Source of the DNA: Rhytidiadelphus loreus
Lineage: Eukaryota > Streptophyta > Bryopsida > Hypnales > Hylocomiaceae
Reading direction: 5' to 3'
Assembly (NCBI GenBank): GCA_947034895.1
Contig: OX344765.1
Coordinates: 20,341,001-20,405,000, forward strand
DNA: 64,000 bases
Shown here one piece after another: positions 31,869 to 49,836 of this stretch; the first letter of the stretch is position 1; every line of letters starts with the position of its first letter. The notes under the pieces are model-generated. The model ran no database searches. It saw only the letters and a list, made by a program, of their open reading frames with translations, and was not told the origin of the DNA. Made by a program: the position numbers and the translations under genes.

Positions 31869-32349
31869 GAGCATCTCCACCGGTACACTTTAAAAAGACA
31901 CGCCAAAGCTCTTGTGACGTGTGTCAGTCTGACAACCAGCCCCGTTTGTAAACCCAATCCCCCACTAGCACACACCAAAGCTCCAAATCTCGAGGCTGGA
32001 GTTGTGACAGTTTGACAATCCCCAGAACAAAACTGAATACAAAACTTTTTTTTCACGTCAAAATGGTGCCTAATAAAATTTGGACCCCACTTTTGAAGTC
32101 AATTTTTGAGATGTCATTTAGTGTCCAGACACTGCTCCCTCGAAATCAGCAACAAATCCTTGTACTTTCTGTCATAGCGTGTCCCCAAGTCAAGTGGGTC
32201 CGCCACTCTAAGTGGCCGTGTCTTGACTGTTTTTTGAAGGGGCCTGCGTTGCAAATCAAGCCCGTCTGCAACTGGTGGGTCACAGAAAAGCAACCGGGCA
32301 CGCCAAAGCCCTGACAGGTGCAATGTGGCGTGCCCCGGTGGAGATGCTC
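31869..32349. mobile_element. 481-bp PIF/Harbinger-type MITE
   Basis: Perfect terminal inverted repeats GAGCATCTCCACCGG / CCGGTGGAGATGCTC and TTA target duplication (31866-31868 and 32350-32352). This is the classic plant Tourist/PIF-Harbinger signature. The interior is GC-richer than the neighbourhood and carries only short frames; no transposase. Confidence 0.85.
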
Positions 32350-32633
32350 TTAGCTTTATTTGAAGTCAGAAAGATTCTTTGTAACCAAACTTCATGGGCA
32401 CTTACCACTTGACTTACCATGGCTTGCAGCTCCTCATTTTTTAACCTTGCCTTTCTCGCCTCATGCTTTGGCTTTGTGTTTGGGCTTTGCCTTCTGGCCT
32501 CATGCTACAACGTGGCCTAATTACAAAAAAATTGGGCCAAAACAAGGACACAAGACAGCCAACAACTAATGCAAATAAACTTTAAAAATTATTAAGATTT
32601 ATCAAAATTTAAAAAATTAAAAAATTCAGGAAT

Positions 32634-32936
32634 TGACGTGGCACTTGTGGTGCCATGTCAGTTTGAGGATTTCAAAAATAATTATTTTTTAGTTTTTTCA
32701 TTTTTTTGAGAAAAAAATTATTTTTTTATTTTTCCTACACTTGCACCAAGGTTTGAAAGGCCGTTTGACCTGCCTAAAGGGCCGTTTGAGGTTGGTTCTC
32801 ATTGTTGGGAACCAAACAGTGCTGTGTGAAATATAAAAATATAAAAATATAAAATAAATAATATTTAAATAATAATAATGAAATCATGAAATAATTTTTT
32901 AATATTATCTGATGTGGCACTCACCATGCCACGTCA
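32634..32936. mobile_element. Possible 303-bp MITE bounded by 27-bp near-palindromes
   Basis: Two related 27-nt near-palindromes (arms TGACGTGGCAC/GTGCCATGTCA at 32634-32660 and TGATGTGGCA/TGCCACGTCA at 32910-32936) face each other. The interior holds a direct repeat of GGCCGTTTGA. No target duplication identified. Confidence 0.35.
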
Positions 32937-33029
32937 ATAGGCTACTTAGGCACAATTCCCAAAGTTTGAAAACTTGGGGGAACACATGGGAATTTACAGT
33001 CTTGTAGAGTAGCTAAAACTCATGTAATT

Positions 33030-33430
33030 TGGCATGTAATAACCTGCCTATTACGGTCTTATACTCGCCCTCATGTGACTCAATATCCACTTGTCAAGGT
33101 CCAATATTTGCCTTTGCAATCTAATATCCACCTATCATGGCCTAATATTTGCCCTTGCAGCCCGATACCTGCCTATCATAGCCCTATGGTCACCTGAAGT
33201 TGGGCTTCTATTAGGACACTGGGGCCAAACTTGGAGTCACAAGGGTGTCAAATTTTAATCACTAAGCTTTTGAATTTTGGTATTGGGGCTTAAATTTAGG
33301 GTTTGGGGGCATTAGTTCTGGTTACTAGACTTTTGAAATTTGATAGTAGAGGCTTAAAGTCAAGGTTATTGGAGACTAAATTTGATGGAATGAGGTGTTT
33401 GATTTTGGTACAAGAAGCTTCAAATAACTA
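33030..33430. repeat. Two short degenerate tandem tracts
   Basis: 33030-33190 repeats phrases like CTAATATTTGCCCTTGCAG / CTAATATCCACCTATCATGG with a roughly 28-30 bp beat; 33200-33430 repeats GGGGCTTAAA and TTTTGAAATTTGGTA phrases. The remainder to 35452 shows nothing recognisable. Confidence 0.45.
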
Positions 33431-35452
33431 GAGGTGCTTTGGGATTTCTTTCTAAATGTATTCATCCACTTGGGGGTCCAAAACTCCACTAGAAATGAGT
33501 TTTGAATAAATGAGATTGCTAAGATATAGGTGGCTATAATGTTATCAAAGGGTATATGGTCAAAATTCTCCCATATTTAGAATTTTAACAAAAGAAACTA
33601 GAAATTCGATACATTTATAAGTTAAATCTTTGTTGTGGAAAAGGATTTTTTTGAAATAATCCACTAGGAATTTGGCAACAACATACAAACTATAATTGGG
33701 TAGGTTTGGACACGTGAAGTAACAACCAATGAAACAGAGTTCAAAGGTTAGAATCACTACAAGGCAATGTATGGCAATTAAAACATGTTGTAATACTCTA
33801 CAAATTCCACACATCAAAGCTCTAGGGGATTTCTCAAATGATTTAAATTCTCACAAAGAAGCTTATGTAAAATCCACAACATAAACAAGATGATAATACT
33901 AGCGATTCCCAACTAAGGGCACTACCAAGATTTAGTTGGGATTCTCTAGGTGCTAGTACAAAGTTGGTTAGTACAACAACACAACGCTTGATAGGACAAG
34001 GTAAATGCAAAGTTTGAAGAGACCTTAGTGTCCACCACCACTACCACCACCATGTCGTAAAGTTACTCCTAAAATACCTAGTTGAAAAATTTTGGCCCCA
34101 AAAGATCAAAAAATCCACTAAGAAATGAATCTAACCAATTCAACACAACAAAAAAGAGCATTTTGGGATGAGAAGGGATGACCTTAAAGACTTTTTCAAA
34201 GTTCTTCTAGGCTTCTCCTTTAATCTCAAAGTAATTTCTAAAACTAACTGCTAAATACTAAAATATGTCAAATTTACTGCTAAATTTACTTTTAACTTTT
34301 GGAGAACAACTGCAAATGACAAACGAATAGTGTCATTAGCTTCTAAAGGCCCAAATTAGTTTCAAATAAACCCTATCCTTACTTTTATGTAATTTGAACC
34401 TATAAAAGTTACAAATCACCAAAATAAAGAATTATAAAAATCCCAAATGATAGAAGTTTGAACTTTTCAAATATTTTGACTTACCTAGAGTGTCTAGAGG
34501 ATTTGTGGGAGTTAGAAAAGACTCTTCTTTGGCTTTGTTTGGATTTCATATGTTCCCAATACATTGATCAATGTATTAAATTTGTTTAAATTTTGCCTAA
34601 ATTTGAAGTAGACACCAATTGAAGTACTTGTTGATGTCAAAATGCCTTGAAACTTATAATTGAGGGCACATTATTAGCTAAAAAAATTAGGAGAGAATCA
34701 CAACCTAGAAGGGGCCTTGAAATTTCTCATTAATTTTAGTACTAATTGAGGTGAATATGAGGTTGTCCACATCATCATTAGTACCACCACTTAGGAATAC
34801 TAAAGGTTATTAGTAGCCACTTGGCATGTAGAAATTTGTGGGAGGTGTGTGCTAGCCATCTTCTATGACTAAACCATCATGAGTTATTATAAGCCATCAT
34901 AAACCTATTGGTCACATGGCTTGGATAATGATGATGTACTTTTGAGCTCATCATGCAATTCATGGCCCCATTACTAAATTGACAAGACTCTTTCCAACCC
35001 AAATTTTTGCACTATGAAGCAACTCCTTTTTAGATTCGATTGTCTCATAATGAATTCTATTTTAATTTTTTGGGAGATTTTATCACAACCTACGTAATTT
35101 CTAGGAATTTTTCAATGAAAATTTAAACAGTTGACCATTTGGAAGAAGATCTTCTACAAGTCACAAGATTTCAAAAAAAATTATGAGCTCTTTCATGGAA
35201 TTTCATAAAAGATGTATAGGCTCATTTTTTACTTTGCACAATGTAAGTAGGAGATTAGAATCCCATCATCTCCTTTGATTACTAGTGTTTTTCAAATCTT
35301 TCACACAGAAGAAAAAGCTTTGTGAATGGATTGCGTTGTTGGATTTCTGGCGTGGTTTCAATTCCAAAACACTTTACTTCCTAGATAGATATCCTCTTCT
35401 AATACATCTTGAATTTTTAAACCTACAAGCTAATAACTAGAGCTTCTATATT

Positions 35453-37552
35453 CACTACAACAAAAGCAATGTTTTATGATTGCAAAAATATAACTGGGTT
35501 GATTGGTGACTGCTCACAGTCATATTCTTGGAGGCCAACACCTTGGGGAGAAATATGACTTGCAAAATATGATTATTAGTCATTTTTGGGCCTTTTACTT
35601 CACGAGCATATACTATATGTCCATTGGAAACACCAAAGTACTTCATAAAGAACATAGGAAACATGTTTGGGGAACGTTGAGTTATTTTGCTAGTCATATT
35701 ACAAGTCATATTTCCATGATAGAGACAATTTTTTATTTTTGGGTAGCCCAAGAAAAATATGGGCAATCCAAAAAAAAGTAGACAAGTCATTGTTTAAAAT
35801 TTTGAAATCCTAGCCAACTCTTTTTTAAGATTTTCAAACCTAAACACCACTTTTTTAGAGTTTTGAAATCCTAGTCGTCACTTTTTTAGGGTTTTGAAAC
35901 TCTAGCCGCCACTTCTCTTGGCTCTTCTTTCTTGCCTTTTGTTGTCTCTTAGCTCTTACTTGTTGTTACTTTTTTTTTTTTACTTCTTAGTTGTTGATTT
36001 TTGCTACATCTTAGCTCTTACTTTTTGTTGCTTTTTAGTCTATGGATCTTCTTTCTTCTTGCATTTTAACTCTTTCTTCTTCTTAGTTCTTGCTTTTTGT
36101 TTCCTCTAATTGTTTTTCAGTTCTTACTTCTTGTTTCTTTTTGTTGCATCTTAATTCTTAGTTCTTGTTGTTTCTTGTTGTTTCTTGTTGCCTCTTTTTA
36201 TTTCTTCTTGTATCTTAACTCTTGTTTGTTATTATCTCTTAGCACTTGCTTCTTCTTTCTTCTTTTTTCCTTCATCACCATTTTTATTCTTCCTACTCTA
36301 AACTTGTGTTACATATTTTGTGTTGTTGTAAGTTTTTGAAGGTTGAGCTTTGTTATTCATTCACTAAAATTGACCTCTCATTCTTTTAATTGTATATGCA
36401 GGTACCAAAAGTTGAATAAAAGTCATTGGAGGCTACTTGCAATCCAATAGAGACATCTTCACATTATTGTAAGGAATATAAGCCTTATTGGATTATATGA
36501 ATGATATATATGTTTTATATTGTTGACTAATAAATGTCAATGAAGAGAGTTGCATTCCTTCTTACATTCTCTTTCTTCAATATGATTGTCTCTTGTATAT
36601 TTCTATATTCATGTGTATTTTTTTTAACTACATAAAGTCTTTTATTCAATTGTTAAATCATCTTTTATGTATGATTGCAATGTGTCGTGTCCATTTAAAA
36701 TGCATGAAAAATGTAATTGTAGTTTGTAATTAAAGCTAGTTTGGACCTCAATCACCCCAATTACAAATTACACAATACTTTTAAAAATATGACTCTCAAT
36801 CATCCAAAATATCACTTTCTTGAGTTACATTTTACAATATGTATAGGCCAAAATATAACTAGTTATAGTCATATAATGCTCATAGTTATTTGTGTCAAAA
36901 TGGAACCTTGCACATCCCAAAATATGACTGCAGTTAGTCATAAAATTACTAATAACATCCACATGAACTACCATATCAAACAAAAATATGACTCATAGAA
37001 GTCATATTTCACATTAGCAAAGAATATGACTCACAAAGGTCATATTCATATTCCACATCATCCAAAAATATGACTCATGAGAGTCATTTTCCACATAGTA
37101 GAAAATACCCGAGAAAATATAACATATAAGAGTCATATTCCACAATCCACATCAACAAAATATATGACTCATTGAAGTCATATTCTACATCAACAAAAAA
37201 TATAACTCATTGCAGTTACATTCTACTTTAGCCAAAAATATGACTATAATACGAAGTCATATGCTACCTAGGATTTTTTTTCTTTGCTTGGGTAGCTCAA
37301 GAAAAAGTCAAGCCCCCAAACATAGTCAATGTATATGCCACACTGGCAAAATATAATTAATTGTGGTTAATTATACCCTCAAATCCATATAACTGTCAAT
37401 ATAACTTATGTTTGAAGCGACTTGTTGGTAATGACTAGATCCAGTAATATCGCGAATCATCCATAGTGATTTTTGTGTTAGTCATATTTTTTGATTTTAT
37501 GACTCATTGCAGTCATATTTTGCAATCATAAAATACTGCTTTTGTTGTAGTG
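35453..37552. mobile_element. 2.1-kb non-autonomous CACTA (EnSpm) element
   Basis: Ends CACTACAACAAAAGCA and, as complement, CACTACAACAAAAGCAGTAT; homology continues inward through TTTTATGATTGCAAAA. Flanking trinucleotides are ATT and TTT, so the 3-bp duplication is imperfect. The right third (36960-37540) holds many ATGACTC...AGTCAT units in both orientations, the subterminal repeats to which CACTA transposases bind in known elements. The interior has a 40-bp tandem (about 35810-35900) and a pyrimidine-rich repeat (35900-36340). No transposase. Confidence 0.8.
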
Positions 37553-37910
37553 TTTCTTTAAAACAATTAAGAAACTAAAACCTATTTACTAGGAATGAAT
37601 TAGGAATCTTATGAGGGTTCCATGAATTGTTATGTTTTTGGCAAGGTTAGTCATTTTGGGAGGGTGTTTAGAAAGTTTCTAGACTTTTGTTGTTTTGGGT
37701 TTTCTAATCTATGTACATATAAAAAAAATTAGGTATTTTAGGTATTTTAAGTTATTATGGACCAAATACTATTTTGGTATGTACAACGTCTGTTTTGATT
37801 TAACACTCTTTTTAGGGATTTTGTCATATAAAACTTAACTAAAAATGTAATTTAATCAAAGTAAAGAAAACTGTGTGTTCTAAGTAACTCCACCTATATA
37901 TCTAATTTTG

Positions 37911-38650
37911 TCATTTATACAAGGGCTTGTACCTATTGGAGGGAGCTCTATATACTCTATAGATGGTCCACGAAGTAGTGGGACAAACTTCAACCTCTTC
38001 CAAAGTTATCATCTCTTTTCCGCTAGCATCATGTTGAATTTGTTCGTGCACATCAAGTAGAAGATTTTTATGGAAGTATACTCTACCATCAATACAAATT
38101 TGAGACCTCATGGCCTAAATTTGCCTGAGTAGAAATGGTTGCAAATAGTTCTTTTAGCAGCACACTTTGATTGTAGATACTTCGGTGATTACATGCCTAG
38201 TGAGGACGAGTTCTATCATAGGAGGGAGATCAGGCTCCATCTTCACTCAAGTGCTATTAAAGGTATGAATTCAAGCTCAAACACATTGCCTAATAGCATT
38301 GACAACTGACTTGTAGATGTACATTTGATTGTAGTCATACAAGTTGGCATCATTGAAATAGATTCATGAAATGTGCCAAGAGTGTATAGACCACACCTAT
38401 ACTGATAGAACTTTAGCCTTGTACAAGGGCTTTGCAATTTAAATTGCGACAAGTTGTCACCCAAAGGCTTTAAATCCATGTCGATGATCAGATCGACATT
38501 GACACTATGACAAATTCTTTTTGCTATGTCTTTCTCAACTTTGATTGTGAGGGTGATGTACTTTGTATTCCAAAAAGCATGAGGGATACCCTTGAATGTT
38601 GTGATATCAAGAGACAAAATTGGTGTCCAAACTGAAAATTGGTTTGGAGC
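37911..38650 (-). pseudogene. Decayed coding fragment, family not recognised
   Basis: Two minus-strand frames (38617-38243 and 38111-37911) in different phases, joined by about 130 bp that stays coding-like but has two stops. GC and amino-acid mix are more gene-like than the flanks. Contains KFYQYRCGLYTLGTF and KEMITLEEVEVCPTT. I infer a broken gene or transposon gene; no domain assigned. Confidence 0.4.
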
Positions 38651-38974
38651 ATGAGTCTCTATTTTGTGTAGAGTATATATCAGTATACTATTTGATTATA
38701 GGATTATTTGTATTATATATATTCATTATTCAATCAAATATCTAGAGTGACATACATTATATTAATACATATATGTACACACATTATATTAGTCAAATGT
38801 AATAACATAACTATGCACTTATCTAAAAATATATATGTAGATTTAGACACACATATATATTAATATAGATATATTTATATGTATGTATGTCTATTAGTAT
38901 TAATATATAATGATATATTTAATTAATATATATTATTTAACTATATAATTGTATAATTGAACTACATGAAATTC

Positions 38975-39600
38975 TAATCAAGAATTAATGGGAATAATCA
39001 TTTGACTATACTCTTTACTATATGTTCATTCATGAAAATATCTATTACAAAACGCTAGCATTCATGAATTGACAATGTTAAATTCTCTCTTAATATAAGA
39101 TTTGAATGATTTCATCTATCTTTTTTGCCCATTATAATTTCAAAAAACTGTGTGCTAAAATTAGTTTAATGAATCATGGAAAATGAACTTTTGGTAACAA
39201 GAGTATTTATAAATTGCAATGACATGTTATAATTTTCATTGTTTCATTAGCATCTAATGCAAGATAATGAATGTTTTCACGATAATTATTTGTATTAACC
39301 AACAAATGCCAAATTTTGAAGTTATTTGGCCCCTACTATAGATAGATTATGCTTATAAAGTATAAAATTTTGACAAAATGATGCAATGGATGACTTCCTC
39401 AAGTATTATGTACATATTGTACATTGATGGATCTTTTTTCTCCATACCAAGTTTAAATTTTGCATTTATCATTTGTCAACATTTTGATTTAGGGTTTTAT
39501 ATTTTGATTATTTACCTCTACACATCAATACAATGGTATATAAAACTTGATTGTTGAAGTACTTATTTTTTCTCTAAATCACATATATAGTAACCCATAA
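38975..39600. repeat. Duplicated segment, copy 1 (uninterrupted)
   Basis: Begins TCAAGAATTAATGGGAATAA and continues through GTTTCATTAGCATCTAATGC and TATTATGTACATATTGTACA. The same order appears in two pieces at 41732-41900 and 45610-46020, with substitutions. Confidence 0.65.
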
Positions 39601-41731
39601 ATGTTCTCACTCCTCTTGAGATTATCCAAAATCAATAGCTGTCATAACAAAATAAAAATAATTTATTCTTATAAAGCAAATAGTGAACCATAATAAAACA
39701 AGAATGAGTATTTTTATTCTTAAAAAGGAAATAGTCAACCACAATAAATTTAAAATTAATATTTTCATTCTTATAAAGGGAATTGTGAACCATGAAGTAA
39801 ATAGTCAATATGATTTAGTTATCTTATTGGAAATTGATGGACTTCGTGTGTGCACTCATATTCATTTGTTGGCTTTTGACTCATCACTTTCAATTTATTT
39901 TGAAGAACTAAAGTGATAACTAAAGTTGTGTCCCATCACTTTCCTTGTTGTCAACATCAAACATAATTTGTGATTTTCTATATTAAAATAGTTCTTTAAA
40001 TTAGAACAATTTTAATAATTCATAGCCTTGTGTACAATAGATGCATGTATGTCATAATTTTTTTAAGGAGCTGGTATTAAAATTCATTCTTTAAAATTTC
40101 AATAAACCAAATCCTAGATTTAAAATATCATACTTAGCTAAATATCGTTTATTCATGTCATAAAATTATAAAGTAATCCAATATTCTAGGTTAAATACAA
40201 TAAATTCCAATATTATATATAGTTCATGGTATTGAAAGTAATCATATAAGAACAAATACAGTACCATATATAGAGGTTCAATGAGAATTGGATGACAAGG
40301 AAATCTAATGAGCATTATTATAGCATTATTTTTAAATTGTAAAGATGTGATTAGACAAGACTAAATGTCCAAAGTGGTTTATGTAATTGTATTGTGGTTG
40401 AAATTATAGTAGTGATTGCTTCTAATAATACCAAATTGTGCTTGTTACTAATTAACCTTAATATGAAAAAACTCATATTCTCTTTGTAAACAAATTCTGC
40501 ATGTATAGAAATTTTCAACCTAGTTAAACTTCAATCAATACTTTACTTAGTTGTATTATTCTAGTTTCATTTATTGCAAAAAGTAGAGTACCACTTCCAT
40601 TTCCAAAAGAAAGATTAATTTTTTCATATAATAAACCTCTAATATAAGACTTAAGCTACAAAACTAAATAATTATTCAATTTTCTATTAAATCATTTTTC
40701 AATACGTGTGCACTTTTAATGAAAATTTTATTTTATTTAGAGATATTGTTATCTAAAATTTACATAGCCCTATATGTAATTAAAATAATTGAGGTAATTG
40801 CATATAATAATTTTTAGTTTACCTATATTATATATAACATGATTAATAAGTATGTACATTATATATAACTAACCTCTATTTAATTATAATATATGAAGTA
40901 ATTTTATTATATATACCCATCTTAATATATAAATTTAACCTACATTGTATATTGTGAAAATGAAATATCAAAATTTATCTGAAAATTGTGATTTTGGTGT
41001 GAAATGGATTGCATTTGAATTTTTTTTCAAAAATCCGTGTAGTGTGAATGCAAATGTAAATTTAATCTTGAAAAAGGTGGCCATTGACAATTTGAAGTTC
41101 AAGAATCACATGAATGGCTATGGATGGTTACAAGTGAAGAGGTACCAAGGAGCAAGTTTCAAATATAAATAGTAAGGAATTTTCATTTTGTAGAAGAGCA
41201 AATGAATGTAGTTTAGCCTCCCTTGTATGTTTGTTTTTCTATGCACATTTTCTATGAGTATTTTTGACAAACTATTATGTATATATCTTTTTCATAGATC
41301 AATTTAAGTGTTATAAATTGTTTTGCGATGTATTAAATATGTGCTTATGTAAAACTGTGTTTGATGAAATATAAATGTCATGTGTGTGTAATTTAAATTT
41401 GTTAGATGCAAGTGTATATTGTAAAAACTACTTGTATAATATTTTTACACATAATATTTCCTAGATAAAATGTTATTTACCTATGTGTGACCTCAATTAT
41501 TTAAAACTCTAGCTAACTTGAGTCTTCTTGCCAAAGAATCCATTTTGTTATATTTTCTCTAAGTTGTTATTTTTTGTACTACATATTCATCAATAAAATA
41601 TTATACATATAATAATATATTTCTAAATTTTCAATATATTATACAAATTTTCAATATTATAAATATATGGAGTTATTTAAATTATATATATTAATCTCTA
41701 TATATTAATAGGATTGTTTGAAATAGTGATC
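39601..41731. other. Very AT-rich spacer
   Basis: TATA-rich tracts (also 38690-38950) and short frames. No supported gene. Confidence 0.5.
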
Positions 41732-41900
41732 AAGAATTAATGGGTATAATCATTTTTATATACTACTTACTATATATTCATTCATGAAATTACCTATTAC
41801 AAAACACTAACATCCAAAAATTGACAATGTTAAATTTTCTTTGATAAGATTTAGGTGATTTTACCTACCTTCTTTGCCCATTGTAATTTTAAATAATGAT
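41732..41900. repeat. Duplicated segment, copy 2, left piece
   Basis: Matches 38975-39145 (TCAAGAATTAATGGGTATAA ... TTTGCCCATTGTAATTT). Homology then breaks and resumes about 3.7 kb later. Confidence 0.6.
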
Positions 41901-45609
<3,709 letters not shown>

Positions 45610-46020
45610 AGAAGTTAGAACATGTTTGATGAATCACAAAAAAAAAGTTTTGGTACTGACAAAAATTATAAATCACAATGACAAGGTGTAGTTTTCATTG
45701 TTTCATTAGCATCTGATGCAAGATAATTAACTTTTTGGTGATAATTATCCACGACTAACAAATGCCAAATTCGATAAATACCTTATAATAAGTTATTTGG
45801 CCTTAATTTCATAATTATAAAGTAGGAATGTGTGATGAAATGATGCAAAGGTTGACTTCCAAGAATATTATGTACATATTGTACATGAATTTCTTTTCTC
45901 CTTTCCAAATTTAAAACGTTAGCATTTTGGTTCTCTTCTTTGGATAATTTATCTCTACATATTAGTAAAATTATATTAGAAATATTATGGTCTAAAGACT
46001 AGTTTTTCTTCTAAATTGCA
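45610..46020. repeat. Duplicated segment, copy 2, right piece
   Basis: Matches about 39165-39600: GTTTCATTAGCATCTGATGC, ACAAATGCCAAATT and TATTATGTACATATTGTACA in the same order and spacing. Confidence 0.6.
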
Positions 46021-46258
46021 TATGTATTAATCTATAAATGTCCTCGCTCCCCTTGAGGTTATGCAAATTTTATAGCTTTATTATTAAATATAATTCTATT
46101 AATGTTTTAAACATGAATCCTGAATCAAGGTTGTATATTGTTATTATCAAACTCTGTCCATGCACTTGAAAACAATCCTCTCTCTATTGACAACTATGTC
46201 GTCTTCATTCCTAGAGTCATGAGAGTAAGATTCTCCACGACTATAGAGTTTGTAGAGT

Positions 46259-46390
46259 CACTAGTAGAAAATCAGGCCCAATCTATTGTTTTGGTCGCGT
46301 TGATTATCAACAAAGTTTTGTTGATCAATAGAAATTTGTTGATGATCAACACGACCAAAACAACAGATTGTGCCTGATTTTCTACTAGTG
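46259..46390. mobile_element. 132-bp CACTA-type MITE with AGT target duplication
   Basis: Near-perfect foldback of about 56-bp arms starting CACTAGTAGAAAATCAGG and ending in its complement, with AGT on both sides (46256-46258, 46391-46393). The 3-bp duplication and CACTA ends place it in the CACTA superfamily. The 79-codon plus frame over it is a by-product. Confidence 0.9.
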
Positions 46391-46393
46391 AGT

Positions 46394-49300
46394 ATTACTC
46401 ATTTGCATATCCTTTGTTGTTTGGCGGTGGCTCTATGATTGCTATCACAAATATTTGTGTATAAGATTAGAAATTTAGAAGTGAAGAATTAGTTATACAG
46501 TATACATAAGACTTTTGTAAGGTTGTTGTCTTCAAAACTACCTTAGATATTAAATTATTTTAAACGAACTACAATTAATAATTAAAAAAATTCTAAAAGA
46601 CAATAATTCCATCTTAAATATGTTTTTTTAAAGATGTGGAACTTGAAATTCTAAAAATAATTATCTAAATCATTACGTGTAATTAAAAAAATAGATAAAT
46701 ATCCTTCTTCATATGTATATTTTGATACTATGAAATGTCAAGTATTGAAAAATGTTCACTTGTTTACATGTAGTATTCTTGAATATCAATCAATTAATAA
46801 TCAATATATTGCAAAATAAACATATTTCAATGGCATGACATGACAACTCCATGTTGATATCACTAGAAGAAAAATTTGTCCACAACAATTGGTTAATCAA
46901 TGACTAAGTGTTATGTATGTACAACTATCATTTAAGTGTAGCCATTGTTATTAGTACCAAATTTTATCTACATACATTGCTTTAGTCACAAAGCAATTGT
47001 AGAATGAAGTGTAGGATTACAAGAATGTAATAGAGTTCAAATTCAAAATTGATGTGAGCTATTCTCTATCAAATATTGATCATAGTTGTTGATGTAGACA
47101 AGTCTACGCTCTATGTAATCCATTGTATCAATCTACAATCGTAGAAAACCTAAGTTTGATCCAAAAAACAATTGCAATTGCAATTGCACAAAAGTTGAAT
47201 TCAACTAGGAAATAATTGCAACTATAAACAACTTTAGAGTCTAAAGTGGATTCCATCATGTCAACCATCAATTGAAAATACATGACAATAACTACAGAAC
47301 AACTATAATTCTACTTCAAAATCAACTAAACTAATAGCATTTTAACATCATTATGTAATATATTGTTGTAGTTGTAGAGCAATTGTACAATATTCATTGA
47401 GTAGTCATGGTAAGCATTGTAATGTCACAACTATAGGTTAACTTTGATCTAAAGATTGATGTTCAAGATTTTAAGGTTCCTTTTCAAAGTTAGGGATATA
47501 TACCCTTAGCCACCTCTTCATTGCAACCACCTCTTAATGTTGCTACCTTACACTCTTATTCTCTTATTGCTTTTTGTTTCATGAAATATGCTTGTAATCT
47601 CCCTCATAGCCGAGCTCATAGCATGATGTGATTTCCTTGCCACACTTGCTCTTGCTTCTTGTTATTACAAGATAGTCCTTGTTTTCTTCTACTATTATAA
47701 TTAACTTGCATTTTATTTCATCTTTTGCAACACCATTCTTGTTCAAAATCCTTCAATTTGTATAATTGAAAATTTATACATTGTGATTAGTAATAACAAT
47801 ATTAGATGATTAGGTGGACTCTGGTTCGTAATGTATGAATGTGTTGAAAGGCAAAAACCAATAGTAGGTATTAAAGAAGTTTGAAGGGATTTGTGCCTTT
47901 GTGTGTGTAGTTTGCAATGTGCTAGTAATCCAAGTGGACATTTGTAAATTTATGTTCAGCTCCATGTATGAGCAATAAGTGTGATGGTCATTGCAATAGA
48001 AAATTTAAAATAGAATATCCCTACTTAAATTTCCTAGGATAATAGAAGACATTCAATATTTTAAAATACATATAAATAGATTAATTACTTTAAAATAGCC
48101 ATTAAATCTAAAAGGGGCTAAGGGCATTACCATAAAAAGATAGAAATAAATAAAGTTAAAAATACATAAAATTAATTAATTTTTTAAATGAACAGTCATG
48201 ACAACCCTTTGTAAGGTTGTATCTATACAAGAAAAGACTATAAATAGCAAAAAAAATTATAAATTTAAAAAAATCAATAAGCAAGAGCCTCATTGTGATG
48301 TTGTGCATTCTTTTATATATAAGGCCATATTCATTAAATTGAGACAAAATGCTTAAATTAAGACATTCTAGCGCACTTATTGAAGGCTTCATTTCAAAGA
48401 TAGTTGTTGAAGGTAAAGATAAATTAAGACAAACTTTTGAGGTTAATTCAAATTATAGAAGTTTGTTTTACAAAAGCCATAGAGCACTCAAAGACAAATA
48501 CACTAGTACAATACATAATGAGAAATTTTCTTCGACATGAAAAGGCCAAGAAGTGTGTGGCATTATATAAAAATGAGAAATTCACAAAAAAGAGAATGAG
48601 TTCAATTGATGAAATCAATTAAAAATTCTTTATAAAAAGTTCACTACACACACAACACTTTGCTTTCCTAAATATTATGTTTGATACTATTTATAGTAAT
48701 TTCTATTCTATTTATAATAATGAATACTTTATTTATAATAATAACAAGATTATAAAATCCATGGTTTGGTTGATATGTATGAATTGCCTAACCATAGTTT
48801 GTGTTCAAGCTAGTGTTCTTCGTTGACTCCTAAGATATCATTTGCTTTCTCATGTGCCATTGCTCTTAAGATATCCTCGTGCCAAGAATGCTTGAGGTAG
48901 CCTACATCCATAATTGAACGCTCCGCACGCCCCAATTGAGAATGACTTATTGTCCTTTGCCATTTGTTTTCGTGAAATTTGAGGAATCTTGAAATTTGAA
49001 AGGGATTTATAACGTCAAGGAGGCAACTTTGTCCGCATCCTATACAAATTGTTTATGTATACAATGCCCATTTCCAATTTGAGAAGACTTGGCTAATTGT
49101 CGGCTGCCATGTAAAATCCTCCGCCAAAAACTAAGGCCACCTAAAGTTGTACATTCCATTCTCATTGATTGCAAGAAGGTAGACCCTCTATCTTCAAGAT
49201 GAGTAAATTAGTCATCGATGGATGAGCCAATTGAACCTTTTTTTCTTGCTCCACCGGTGTGGAAGCAAGTTTGTTGATGTTCGCATACAATTTTTTGTTT

Positions 49301-49836
49301 GGTGTTGCCTTAGTATGCTCATGCTGTGGTGTGAAGGCTATATGTTTCAATGGCAACAACAAGAAAATAGGTGTCCTAGGTGGACCTCGACTTAGAGGAT
49401 TGTCGACGACATTTTTTTCCACATTGTCTCTAGAAAAATCTATGACTGCCACCACCGCGTCCGTGGTGGAGCACATCACATAAGGCCTCAATTAATGAGA
49501 TGGCAAGCAGCTCCTCTAAGCTAAACCTGACCTCTTAGACAATGATGCCTTAGATCCAAAACGCAGGCTCCTTATCATCCACTTATCTAGGGACTGCAAG
49601 GAAAAATTTGATCCTCCCACTTGAAACAAAAGAAGAATACGAAGGCAACACACCCATTATCTTTAACTCAAGCAAAAATAGGTGAAAAGGAAGGCCCGGA
49701 CAAACATAAAGTCTTGGTTTAAGATCTGCAAGCATAAACATATAGAAACAAGTTCGTAGAATTTACAAAGCTTATTATATGGTGTCAAAAAAATTATATA
49801 ATACATGTTCAAGAAACCAACAAAGCCTATGTACAA
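46394..49836. other. Spacer with no supported gene
   Basis: AT-rich. A single CACTA-like end (CACTAGAAGAAAAATTTG at 46863) has no partner in view. A GC-richer patch at 48880-49640 has frames of 74-109 codons on both strands but no recognised domain. Confidence 0.45.

Noticed and set aside
35918..36339. Hydrophobic Leu/Phe/Ser/Cys-rich frames
   Set aside because: Produced by the pyrimidine-rich tandem repeat inside the CACTA element.
46863..46890. Another CACTA transposon end
   Set aside because: The single end CACTAGAAGAAAAATTTG has no partner or target duplication in view.
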